Source: Pseudomonadota bacterium
GTDB taxonomy: Bacteria > Pseudomonadota > Gammaproteobacteria > Burkholderiales > Burkholderiaceae_C
Assembly: GCA_021808405.1 (NCBI GenBank)
Contig: JAKBBQ010000007.1
Coordinates: forward strand, 1-36,393
DNA: 36,393 nucleotides
Direction of reading: 5' to 3'
In this document: positions 1-7,695 of the stretch, piece by piece
Numbering within the stretch: the first letter of the stretch is position 1
How the letters are laid out: every line of letters starts with the position of its first letter
The notes under the pieces: generated by a model
Told to the model about the DNA's origin: nothing
Seen by the model: the letters and a program-made list of their open reading frames with translations, nothing else
The model's database searches: none
Program-made: the position numbers and the translations under genes

Positions 1-1933
1 TCTCTTGCCCGCGGGCGGCGCGCCCGGGCGCGGTTCCCATGAGGATCCTGCGCACGGGAATCTCCATCTTCTTGCCGGTCAGGGTGTAGGGAATCTCCCG
101 TACCTGCAGCATCGCGTCGGGAACGTGGCGCGGGCTGCCCTGGCGCCGCAGCGCGTCGGCGATGCGGCCGCGCAGCGCGTCGTCGAGCTCGCCGCCCGCG
201 CGCAGCTTGACGAACAGCGGCATGTAGAAGCCGCCGCCCGGCAGCTCGCAGCACACGACCAGGCTGTCGGCCACTTCGGGGACCGCCTCGACCACGCGGT
301 AGATCTCGGCCGCGCCGATGCGCACGCCGTGGCGGTTGAGCGTGGAATCCGAGCGCCCGTAGATGTAGCAGCCGCCGCGCCGGTTGATCTTCATGAAGTC
401 GCCGTGCCGCCAGACCCCGGGGAAATGCTCGAAATACGCCTCTCGGTACAGCGCCCCGCCGGGGTCGTTCCAGAATGCGATGGGCATCGACGGACAGGGC
501 TTGCGCACGACCAGTTCGCCCACCTCGTCGATCACCGGGCGCCCCTGCTCGTCCCACACCTCGACGGCCATGCCGAGCATGCGCGCCTGGATCTCCCCCG
601 CGTACACCGGCTGGGTCGGCGCCGAGCCGACGAAGCCGCTGCAGATCTCGGTTCCGCCCGACTGCGAGGTCACCCACAGGTCGCGCTTGACCGACTCGTA
701 GAACCAGGCGAAGGTCTCCGGGGTGCACGGCGCGCCGCTGAGCACGATGGTGTCCAGCGCCGACAGGTCGAAGCCGCGGCCGGGCTGCAGCCCGGCCTTT
801 TCCATGATCTGCACGAAGGTCGGGCTAGCGCCGAAGCAGCTGGCCCGCGTCGCCTCGGCCAGCCGCCAAAGGCATTCGGGGCCGCCGTGCAGCGGACTGC
901 CGTCGTACAGCACCGCGCTGGCGCCGGTCATCAGAGCGGCGACCAGCAGGTTCCACATCATCCACCCGGTGGTGCTGTAGAAGAACATGCTGGAGCCCGG
1001 CCCCAGGTCGATGTGCAGGTGCATCAGCTTGAGGTGCTCGACCAGCACGCCGACATGGCTGTGCACGATCGGCTTGGGCAGTCCGGTCGTCCCCGACGAG
1101 AACACCACCCACAGCGGGTGGCCGCTGACCACGCGCTCGTAGTGGAAGTCGCGCGGCGCGACCTCGGGCCCGGCCAGCGTGTCGGCCCACGCGTACTGCG
1201 CCACCTCGCCCGCCGCGGGGACGCCCGCGCCCAGCGTGGGCAGCCACACCAGCGCCTCGAGCGAAGGTAGCGACGAGACGATCCGCGCCACCTCGTCGCG
1301 GCGGTCGTAGGGCTTGCCGCCGAAGCGGTAGCCGTCGGCGGCGATCAGCACCTTGGGCTCGATCTGGCGGAAGCGGTCGACCACCGTGCCCACGCCGAAC
1401 TCGATCGACGCCGCCGACCACACCGCGCCGATGCTGGTCGCCGCCAGCATGGCGACCGCGCAGGCCGGAACGTTCGGCAGGTAGGCGACCACGCGGTCGC
1501 CCGGGCCGACTCCGAGCGCACGCAGCCACTGCGCCAGCCGGCGCACCTGGCTGGCGAGTTCGCGCAGCGCCAGCGCGCGCGGCGGCTCGGTCTCGCTGGC
1601 GTGGTGGAACGCGACATGCGCGGGGTCGGCGCGCTCGGCGTGGCGCAGCACATGCTCGGCGTAGTTCACGCGGGCGTCGGGGAACCAGCGGGTGTGCGGC
1701 ATCGCCGCGCCGTCGGTGACCCGCTCGGCGGAGCCGTCGTGCAGCACCTCGCACCATTGCCAGATCGAGCCCCAGAAGGCGTCGGGCTGCTCGACCGACC
1801 AGCGCCACAGCGCGGCGTAGCCGTCGAGCGCCTGCCCGCGCTCGCGCGCCAGCCAACCCAGGTAGTCCGTCAGCCTGGAGCTGCGAACCCGCGCCTCGCC
1901 GGGCGACCACAGCCAATCCCCTTCCTGCACCAT
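1..1933 (-). CDS. bal: Acetoacetyl-CoA synthetase family ligase, probable benzoylacetate-CoA ligase (3' end cut by window)
   Basis: An AMP-forming acyl-CoA ligase that activates a 3-oxo acid with ATP and CoA. Seen: 644 codons from ATG 1933, beginning MVQEGDWLWSPGEA, with the adenylation motif VFSSGTTGLPKPIVHSH near 1060-1130 and the C-terminal catalytic-lysine segment EIPYTLTGKKMEIPV near 65-110. The reading continues off the left edge, probably lacking only the last few dozen residues. A perfect AGGAGG lies 11 nt before the ATG, and the preceding gene ends 16 nt upstream. The family includes acetoacetyl-CoA synthetase (AacS). Because it is the last gene of an apc1-5-like operon, it is inferred to activate the carboxylase product (benzoylacetate or a similar aroylacetate). 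A plain AacS serving ketone-body or polyhydroxybutyrate metabolism is the alternative; sequence alone does not settle the substrate. Confidence 0.85.
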   Translation of the reverse strand, partial: MVQEGDWLWSPGEARVRSSRLTDYLGWLARERGQALDGYAALWRWSVEQPDAFWGSIWQWCEVLHDGSAERVTDGAAMPHTRWFPDARVNYAEHVLRHAERADPAHVAFHHASETEPPRALALRELASQVRRLAQWLRALGVGPGDRVVAYLPNVPACAVAMLAATSIGAVWSAASIEFGVGTVVDRFRQIEPKVLIAADGYRFGGKPYDRRDEVARIVSSLPSLEALVWLPTLGAGVPAAGEVAQYAWADTLAGPEVAPRDFHYERVVSGHPLWVVFSSGTTGLPKPIVHSHVGVLVEHLKLMHLHIDLGPGSSMFFYSTTGWMMWNLLVAALMTGASAVLYDGSPLHGGPECLWRLAEATRASCFGASPTFVQIMEKAGLQPGRGFDLSALDTIVLSGAPCTPETFAWFYESVKRDLWVTSQSGGTEICSGFVGSAPTQPVYAGEIQARMLGMAVEVWDEQGRPVIDEVGELVVRKPCPSMPIAFWNDPGGALYREAYFEHFPGVWRHGDFMKINRRGGCYIYGRSDSTLNRHGVRIGAAEIYRVVEAVPEVADSLVVCCELPGGGFYMPLFVKLRAGGELDDALRGRIADALRRQGSPRHVPDAMLQVREIPYTLTGKKMEIPVRRILMGTAPGRAARGQE

Positions 1934-1949
1934 GACGATCGCTGCCTCC

Positions 1950-2807
1950 TCAAGCGTTGCGCAGCCGATCCAGGCTCGCCAGCACGTCCTCGGGACGCGC
2001 CGCGACCGGAATCGACGCGAAGTCGAAGGAGCGCTCCGGCGCGGCCTGCCGCGCGCCGCCGCTCCACACCGCGGCATCGACCTCGATTCCCTGCAACCCG
2101 GGAAATCCGCCGGGCTCCGGGACGATGACGAAGTCCGCGCTCAGCGCGGCCGGTGCGGCCAGCCCCGCCGGCAGCCTGGCTCCCCAGTCCCAGCCGTAGT
2201 GGCGCGCCACGTTGGCCAGCGGACGCGACATCTCGGCCCACACGCCCAGGTCATCGCCGAACCAGGGCCGCGTCTCATGCAGCGCGAGGACATCGACGCC
2301 GCAGCTGGCGAAGGCTCGCAGCAGGTCGGCCATGCAGGCCGCGGCGGAATCGACCGCGTCCTCGTCGTCGGCACGGGTGGGGTCCGCGCCGGCCCGCTCC
2401 AGCGCCCACGCCAGCCAGTCGCGCGGCGACGGCACGACCAGCGCCAGCAGCTCGGCGCGGCACGCCGCGCGCAGCGCCAGCGCGAGCTCGGCCAGATGGC
2501 CGCGCAGCGCGGCCCGGCCGAGGAGCTCCTTCAGCCCGCCGTGCGCCTGGCGCGACTTCGCCGCCAGCGCTTCGCGCAACGCCGGGTCGCCGTCCAGCCA
2601 GGCCGCGACGACCGACGCCAGCGGCAGCTCGACGACGTCCGAGCGCAGCAGCGCCTGCGCCCGGCGCAGCCGGGACACCGCGCTCGCCGCGTCGAGCCAG
2701 GCGTAGGCGCCGCCCGGCAGCCCGCCGCTGTAGGCGAGGTGGTCGAGCCACAGCAGCCGCGTGTCGGCCGCGCGTTCGAGCAATCGCATCGCCGTCGCCT
2801 GCCGCAC
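1950..2807 (-). CDS. apc5: Apc5-like acetophenone carboxylase epsilon subunit (putative)
   Basis: A 285-residue soluble protein, leucine/alanine-rich and mostly helical by composition, with no signal peptide, membrane segment or cofactor motif that I recognise. The assignment rests on position and size. It sits between the HyuB-type subunit gene (6 nt gap) and the ligase gene, exactly where apc5 (a protein of about 34 kDa) lies in the characterised acetophenone carboxylase cluster, in which it is a separate component added to the core complex. The first possible start is GTG 2807, preceded by AAGG; ATG 2789 would remove six residues and is equally plausible. The C-terminal half contains SADFVIVPEPGGFPG and ends DVLASLDRLRNA. 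Family membership was not tested by alignment, so the function is inferred from synteny. Confidence 0.62.
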   Translation of the reverse strand: MRQATAMRLLERAADTRLLWLDHLAYSGGLPGGAYAWLDAASAVSRLRRAQALLRSDVVELPLASVVAAWLDGDPALREALAAKSRQAHGGLKELLGRAALRGHLAELALALRAACRAELLALVVPSPRDWLAWALERAGADPTRADDEDAVDSAAACMADLLRAFASCGVDVLALHETRPWFGDDLGVWAEMSRPLANVARHYGWDWGARLPAGLAAPAALSADFVIVPEPGGFPGLQGIEVDAAVWSGGARQAAPERSFDFASIPVAARPEDVLASLDRLRNA

Positions 2808-2813
2808 GCGCGC

Positions 2814-5072
2814 TCAGGCCTTGGCCGCGGCCAGCGCGAGCTGCGCCTCGAGCTCGGCGATGCGCACGTCCTTGGGGTCGATCATGAACGCGCCCTGCAA
2901 CTGCTCGGAGTCCATCTTGATGCGCTGCCCCATGGTCGTCGCGTAGACCTCCCGCGGGTTGTCCCAGCTGCCGAAATACGGCAGGTGCGCCGGCGGCTCG
3001 GCGCTGACCCATTCCCGGCAGAACTCGGCGAAGGGCTTGCCGCGGGCGATGCGCTCGCGCCGGCAGGCGGCGCGCAGCTCGGTGGTGGCCTCCTCGTCGA
3101 CCACCAGGGTCTGCTCGTCGTAGACCACCTTGTAGATGTCCCGCGCGTTGTCGTGGGACATCAGGTCCTCCCGCAGGTCCTTCATCACCAGCTGGGGATC
3201 GCGCTCGATGACGTCGCCGTAGCCCCCGCCCGAGCCCTGGCAGATCATGTAGACCTCGCCCTCGTTGCACAGCTCGAAGGTCATGCCCATGTCCTGGCTG
3301 CTGTAGGTCGCGCCGGGGATCGGGCGCTTGTTCATCAGCTCGACGATGTCGAACACCTCGACCGCCTTAGGGTTGTCCTTGAGCACCTCGAAGACGTTGA
3401 TCCCCTTGATCTTCATCAGCTGGTAGCTGGGGCACGAATAGCCGCCGAACAGGCCCTGCGCGGAGGGGAACTTGGAGCCCTCGCAGCCCGTCATGAACCC
3501 CCACAATCCGCTTCCGCGCGCGGTGGCGATCTGCTCGTAGCCCATGCCCCCGCGGTACTTGCCCCAGCCGATGCGGTCCTTGGCCAGGCGTTGCGCGCCC
3601 AGGCGGATGATCGGCGTGTCCTCCTCGGCGATCTCGTGCTCGCCGGTGTCGCACATGAAGCCGAACACCGGGGAGATCGAGTGCTCGCCGTCGGCGTGGC
3701 TGCGCGCGCCCTGGCCGTTGCCGTTGATGTCGGCGCAGAAGTTGCCGGTGACGTCGCCGTGCTGGGTCAGGCCGCCGTAGATGAAGGTGGCGGCCTGGTC
3801 GTACTGGGAGGCGATGACCGCCGAGTAGCGGTGCGGCAGGCTGTAGCTGAGCTTGTTCATCGGGATGGTCCACACCACGCAGGCCTTGAACAGCGGCATC
3901 AGGCTCATCGCCTGAGGCATCTCGCCCTCGGCGTCGACGATGGAGTTTCGATCGGTGATGATCTCGATGGGCGACAACACGGCCATGGTGTGCGGGAGGT
4001 CGGGCCAGATGTTCTGCAGCAGCCCGGTGCACAGCGCGGCCTTGAACGAGGCCACGTTGGTGTTGACCGAACGGTTGAGGAACTGGGGGGCCGAGCCGCG
4101 GAAGTCCATGATCAGCCGCTCGCCCTTGACGGTGATCGAGCAGGCGATCTTCTGCAGCGCGTTCTCGCGCAGCGTCGAGTCCATGAACTGCAGTACGCGC
4201 GTCGTGCCGTCCGGCAGTTCGCCGATGCGCCTGCGCATCTCGGCCTCCACGTCCTCGAGGTGGCCGCGCAGCGTGCCCACCAGCGCGTCGCGGCCGTACT
4301 GGTCGAGGAGGGCCACGATGCGCTCGCGCAGCCGCAGCACCGCGTGCAGCTTGACCTTCATGTCCTCGAGCTGCAGCCGCGGGTCGCGAACCGAGTTCTG
4401 CAGGAAGGTCACGAGGTCGCGCTTGAGCTCGAAGTCCTCGACGATCTTGAAGGGCGACATCTTGATGCCCTCGTCGTACTTGCTCTCGGCCTTCGCCGGC
4501 ATGCCGCCGGGCTCGGTGGCGCCGTTCTCGCCCTCGTGGATGGTCGACGACAGCCAGCACACCAGCTCGCCCTTGTAGAACAGCGGCATCATCATCGACT
4601 GGTCGGTGTTGTGGATGCCTCCATAGCGGGCGTCGTTGTGGATGAAGCCGTCGCCGTCGCGCACGCCCACCGTGGGGTCGTCGACCCAGTTCTTGAGGAT
4701 GAAGCGGATGGGGTAGAAGCAGCAGGCGGCGAAGGCGATGATGCCGTGCGGGGCGATCATCGCCAGGTCCCCCTGGGCGGTGTAGATCGCGGTCACCAGG
4801 TCGCCCCACTTGGCGCCCGGCGCCGCGCCCATCTGGTTGACCATCGTGAAGGCCTCGGACAGCGCGGCGTTGATCAGGCCGCGCACATGGTGGGTCTGGT
4901 GGGGGTCGAGCCCCTTGGCCAGCACCTCCTCCTCGACGCGCGAGCGCGGCAGCACCGAGTGGTTGCGCATGATCTCGGGGTCCGGACCGAGGAACAGGGT
5001 GTTGTCGGCGATGAACTTGTCGAGCAGCGCCCGGTCTTCCTGCGACATGGTTTGCGTCATGGTTTGCGACAC
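2814..5072 (-). CDS. apc4: HyuB-type carboxylase subunit (Apc4-like, acetophenone carboxylase beta)
   Basis: Hydantoinase B/oxoprolinase-family subunit of about 750 residues. In acetone and acetophenone carboxylases this family forms the part that carboxylates the enolate of the ketone, working with ATP-hydrolysing HyuA-type partners. Seen: family-typical stretches such as HHVRGLINAALSEAFTM, DGFIHNDARYGGIHNTDQ, LIMDFRGSAPQFLNRSVN and GGMGYEQIATARGSG, with no interruption. GTG 5072 is chosen because GGGAGCGGGAC precedes it with about 6 nt spacing after GGGAG. The in-frame ATGs at 5060 and 5048 have no ribosome binding site at a normal distance but are possible. The gene begins 15 nt after the end of the upstream HyuA gene. 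The resemblance is closer to ketone carboxylases than to ATP-independent hydantoinases by operon make-up; the exact ketone is inferred. Confidence 0.85.
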   Translation of the reverse strand: MSQTMTQTMSQEDRALLDKFIADNTLFLGPDPEIMRNHSVLPRSRVEEEVLAKGLDPHQTHHVRGLINAALSEAFTMVNQMGAAPGAKWGDLVTAIYTAQGDLAMIAPHGIIAFAACCFYPIRFILKNWVDDPTVGVRDGDGFIHNDARYGGIHNTDQSMMMPLFYKGELVCWLSSTIHEGENGATEPGGMPAKAESKYDEGIKMSPFKIVEDFELKRDLVTFLQNSVRDPRLQLEDMKVKLHAVLRLRERIVALLDQYGRDALVGTLRGHLEDVEAEMRRRIGELPDGTTRVLQFMDSTLRENALQKIACSITVKGERLIMDFRGSAPQFLNRSVNTNVASFKAALCTGLLQNIWPDLPHTMAVLSPIEIITDRNSIVDAEGEMPQAMSLMPLFKACVVWTIPMNKLSYSLPHRYSAVIASQYDQAATFIYGGLTQHGDVTGNFCADINGNGQGARSHADGEHSISPVFGFMCDTGEHEIAEEDTPIIRLGAQRLAKDRIGWGKYRGGMGYEQIATARGSGLWGFMTGCEGSKFPSAQGLFGGYSCPSYQLMKIKGINVFEVLKDNPKAVEVFDIVELMNKRPIPGATYSSQDMGMTFELCNEGEVYMICQGSGGGYGDVIERDPQLVMKDLREDLMSHDNARDIYKVVYDEQTLVVDEEATTELRAACRRERIARGKPFAEFCREWVSAEPPAHLPYFGSWDNPREVYATTMGQRIKMDSEQLQGAFMIDPKDVRIAELEAQLALAAAKA

Positions 5073-5086
5073 GTCCCGCTCCCGAT

Positions 5087-7216
5087 TCAGTTGCGAAGGA
5101 ACCAGGCGGCACCCTGCGCGACTGCGCGGTAGGTCCAGCCCGGTTCGACCAGATAGGTGGTGGCCCGCGTCGTGATGACCGCGGGCCCGACGATGCGCGT
5201 GCCCTCGGCGCGCGCCGCCTCGTCGTACACCGGGGTGTCGACGACCCCGTCGTGGCCGACGAAATGGCAGGCCCGATGCGCCACCGGCGCCGGCGGCGCC
5301 TTGGCCTGCCCCTCGATGGCCAGCCTGGCGAAGGGGATCGTCGGCTGCTCGACGAAGGCGCAGACGCGGATGGTGTTGATGCGCACCCCGGTTTCCGGCG
5401 ACTGCGAGCCCTCGCCGAAGCGCTCGCCGTAGCGGGTGTGGAACTGCTCCATGAGCTGCAGCACGTCGCGCTGGCTGCGCAGCCGCGACAGCGGGGTCAC
5501 CACCGCGGTCTGCACCCGCTGGTTGCCGTAGCGCATGTCCAGCTCGAGGCGGTAGCGGATGCCCGCCGCGTCCATGCCCTGGCGCTCGAGGTCGGCGCGC
5601 CCGCGCGCCTCGAGGACCTCCACGCACTGGTTGAAGCTGTCGTAGTCGTCGAAGAAGGACCTGGTGTTGGGGTTGTAGAGCACGGTCCAGGTGTTCATCT
5701 CGTGGATGTGCATCTGGCTGACGTTGCCGGCGCCGCAAGCCGAGAAGGTCGACGCGTACGGTGGCGCCAGCACCTTGCCCACGCCCAGCGCGGTGGCGAT
5801 TCCGCAGGCATGCAGAGGGCCGTTTCCCCCATAGGCGAGCACGGTGAACTCCCGGGGCTCGTAGCCGCGGGTGCGCAGCTCGGTGGCGATGCCGTTGGCC
5901 ATCGACGCATCGACCTGGCGCTTGATCAGCTTGGCCGCCTCGATGTCGTCGACCCCCAGTTCCTCGCACAGTGCGTCGCGGATGGCCTGGCGCGCGCGCC
6001 GGGGGTTGAGGACGATGCGTCCGTTGGCGTAGTTCTTCGGGTCCAGGTAGCCGAGCAGCAGGTCGGCGTCGGTCACCGTGGGATCCTGGCCGCCGCGGTC
6101 GTAGCAGGCCGGACCGGGGTCGGATCCGGCGGACTTCGGGCCGATCTCGACGGTCTTGAACATGCGCTCGTAGCGGGCGATGGAGCCGCCGCCGGCGCCC
6201 AGCGCGACCAGGTGCACCATCGGCACGCTGACCAGCCAGCGGTCGATCACCGGATTGAAGTCGTAGTACTTGAGGCCGCCCTGCACGACGATACCGATGT
6301 CGAAGCTGGTGCCACCCATGTCGGTGGCCACCACGTTGCCGAGTTCGGAGGCGGCGGCGAGGAACTCGCTGGCGGCGATTCCGGCCACCGGCCCGGAGTG
6401 CACCGTCTGCAGCGCGTCGGTGGAGTTGAGCTGCGCCATGCCGCCCGAGTTGTGGTTGACCAGCATCGGCTTGAGGTACCCCTGGCGCCGCAGGTTCAGC
6501 TCCAGCGTTCCCAGGCCGTGGTACATGATCTGGTGCAGGTAGGCGTCGACGATGGTCGAGGTCGCGCGCGCATATTCGCCCTTGCGGCCGACGACCTGGT
6601 GCGACAGCAGCATGGGGATCGACCCCAGCAGGTGCGCCGGGTACTCCTCGAGGAAGATCTCGCGCACCCGCAGCTCGTGGCTGGGGTTGACCACACTGTT
6701 GGTGAACATCACGACCAGCGCCTCGGCGCCGGCGTCGACGAGTTCGCGGATGCGCAGCCGCACGTCGTCCTCGTCGAGCGCCCAGAACACCGTGCCCAGG
6801 TAGTCGACGCGCTCGCGCACCTCGCGGATCATCGGGATGGGGACGATCGGGTCCGGGCGCGCGCCGTTGGGAATGTCCATCTGCTCGGGCTCGCTCAGCC
6901 CCTCGCCGTAGCCGCGGGCGCGCGACAGCGGCACGGTGTGCTGAAAGCCGGTGGTCACGAGCAGCCCGACACGCGGGCCGTTGCGCTCGATCAGCGCGTT
7001 CGTCCCCAGCGTGGTCGCGTAGCGCACGGAGTCGGCCTTCGACAGCAGCTCGCCGGCTTCGATGCCCAGTTGCCGGCACGCGTCGGCCAGCGCCTCGTTG
7101 AACCCCATGGCCAGGTTGTGGTGGGTGGTCAGCGCCTTGCCCTCGACCACCTCGGCGCCCCAGGCGACGAAGCAGTCGGTGAAGGTGCCGCCGATGTCTA
7201 CCGATACACGGTTCAT
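5087..7216 (-). CDS. apc3: HyuA-type ATP-binding carboxylase subunit (Apc3-like, alpha')
   Basis: A 709-residue hydantoinase A/oxoprolinase-family subunit of the ASKHA fold. It is expected to bind and split ATP and pass activated phosphate or carboxyphosphate to the HyuB partner. Seen: the N-terminal phosphate loop SVDIGGTFTDCFV at residues 4-16, TTLGTNALIERNGPRVGLL, the second nucleotide-binding segment ATDMGGTSFDIGIV near the middle, GGGSIARY, SDPGPACYDRGG and AYGGNGPLHACGIA. ATG 7216 is preceded by GAGGTGA at good spacing and lies 2 nt after the stop of the small-subunit gene. A second, only distantly similar HyuA gene lies two genes upstream. Two unlike HyuA subunits plus one HyuB is the make-up of acetophenone carboxylase, whereas acetone carboxylase has a single HyuA type. 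Confidence 0.86.
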   Translation of the reverse strand: MNRVSVDIGGTFTDCFVAWGAEVVEGKALTTHHNLAMGFNEALADACRQLGIEAGELLSKADSVRYATTLGTNALIERNGPRVGLLVTTGFQHTVPLSRARGYGEGLSEPEQMDIPNGARPDPIVPIPMIREVRERVDYLGTVFWALDEDDVRLRIRELVDAGAEALVVMFTNSVVNPSHELRVREIFLEEYPAHLLGSIPMLLSHQVVGRKGEYARATSTIVDAYLHQIMYHGLGTLELNLRRQGYLKPMLVNHNSGGMAQLNSTDALQTVHSGPVAGIAASEFLAAASELGNVVATDMGGTSFDIGIVVQGGLKYYDFNPVIDRWLVSVPMVHLVALGAGGGSIARYERMFKTVEIGPKSAGSDPGPACYDRGGQDPTVTDADLLLGYLDPKNYANGRIVLNPRRARQAIRDALCEELGVDDIEAAKLIKRQVDASMANGIATELRTRGYEPREFTVLAYGGNGPLHACGIATALGVGKVLAPPYASTFSACGAGNVSQMHIHEMNTWTVLYNPNTRSFFDDYDSFNQCVEVLEARGRADLERQGMDAAGIRYRLELDMRYGNQRVQTAVVTPLSRLRSQRDVLQLMEQFHTRYGERFGEGSQSPETGVRINTIRVCAFVEQPTIPFARLAIEGQAKAPPAPVAHRACHFVGHDGVVDTPVYDEAARAEGTRIVGPAVITTRATTYLVEPGWTYRAVAQGAAWFLRN

Positions 7217-7218
7217 GT

Positions 7219-7695
7219 TCACCTCGCTGGGTTGGCTGCGGACTCGTCGTGCTGCGCACCATGCTGGTGGCCATGATGGACCGAGGCGTGCAGCGCGCGA
7301 GCGCGCAGCACGCGCTCGAGCGAAAGGTCCGGCGCCTGGGCCGGCTCGGGCATCTCCGGCCTGTCCTTCCACTGCGCCTTCAGCGCGTCGATGTCGAGCT
7401 CGATGTCGTGCAGCGGAGGATGTCCCGGCGGCAGGTACTCGGCCTCGACCAGCGTGCCGCACTGCGGGCAGTAGTACTCGAGGATGCGGCACCATGCCGG
7501 ATCGGGCGAGTAGGTGCGTTCGTACAGGCGGGTGTCGAGCAGCGGCTTGTGCACCTCGCGCGGGTCGCGGTCATGGACCAGAAGCCCTGCCTTGTAGTTC
7601 TGCCGCGCGCCGATGTGCGCGTGGCCGCAGCGCCTGCACTCCCACATCTCGGTGTCCAGGTCGATGCGCAGGGTCTCGGTGATCAGGACTTTCAT
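7219..7695 (-). CDS. apc2: Small Cys/His-rich carboxylase subunit (Apc2-like, gamma; related to acetone carboxylase gamma)
   Basis: A 158-residue protein matching the small third subunit of acetone/acetophenone carboxylases. Seen: the N-terminal half begins MKVLITETLRIDLDTEMWEC and carries two CxxC pairs (WECRRCGH and YYCPQCGT) suited to one zinc site, followed by a PPGHPPLHDIELDID segment. The last part is unusual: a histidine-rich tail containing HASVHHGHQHGAQHDES. ATG 7695 overlaps the stop of the upstream HyuA gene by 4 nt (ATGA), suggesting translational coupling. The ribosome binding site therefore lies inside the upstream gene. The core length fits the roughly 15-kDa subunit of the known enzyme; the tail accounts for the extra length. 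The zinc-binding role is known for the family, and the role of the His tail is unknown. Confidence 0.82.
   Translation of the reverse strand: MKVLITETLRIDLDTEMWECRRCGHAHIGARQNYKAGLLVHDRDPREVHKPLLDTRLYERTYSPDPAWCRILEYYCPQCGTLVEAEYLPPGHPPLHDIELDIDALKAQWKDRPEMPEPAQAPDLSLERVLRARALHASVHHGHQHGAQHDESAANPAR

Noticed and set aside
1932-5132. A plus-strand open frame of over 1000 codons across the ligase and carboxylase genes
   Set aside because: It is antisense to genes with conserved family motifs, and its translation is rich in Arg, His, Ala, Gly and Val with no domain. It is a by-product of high GC.
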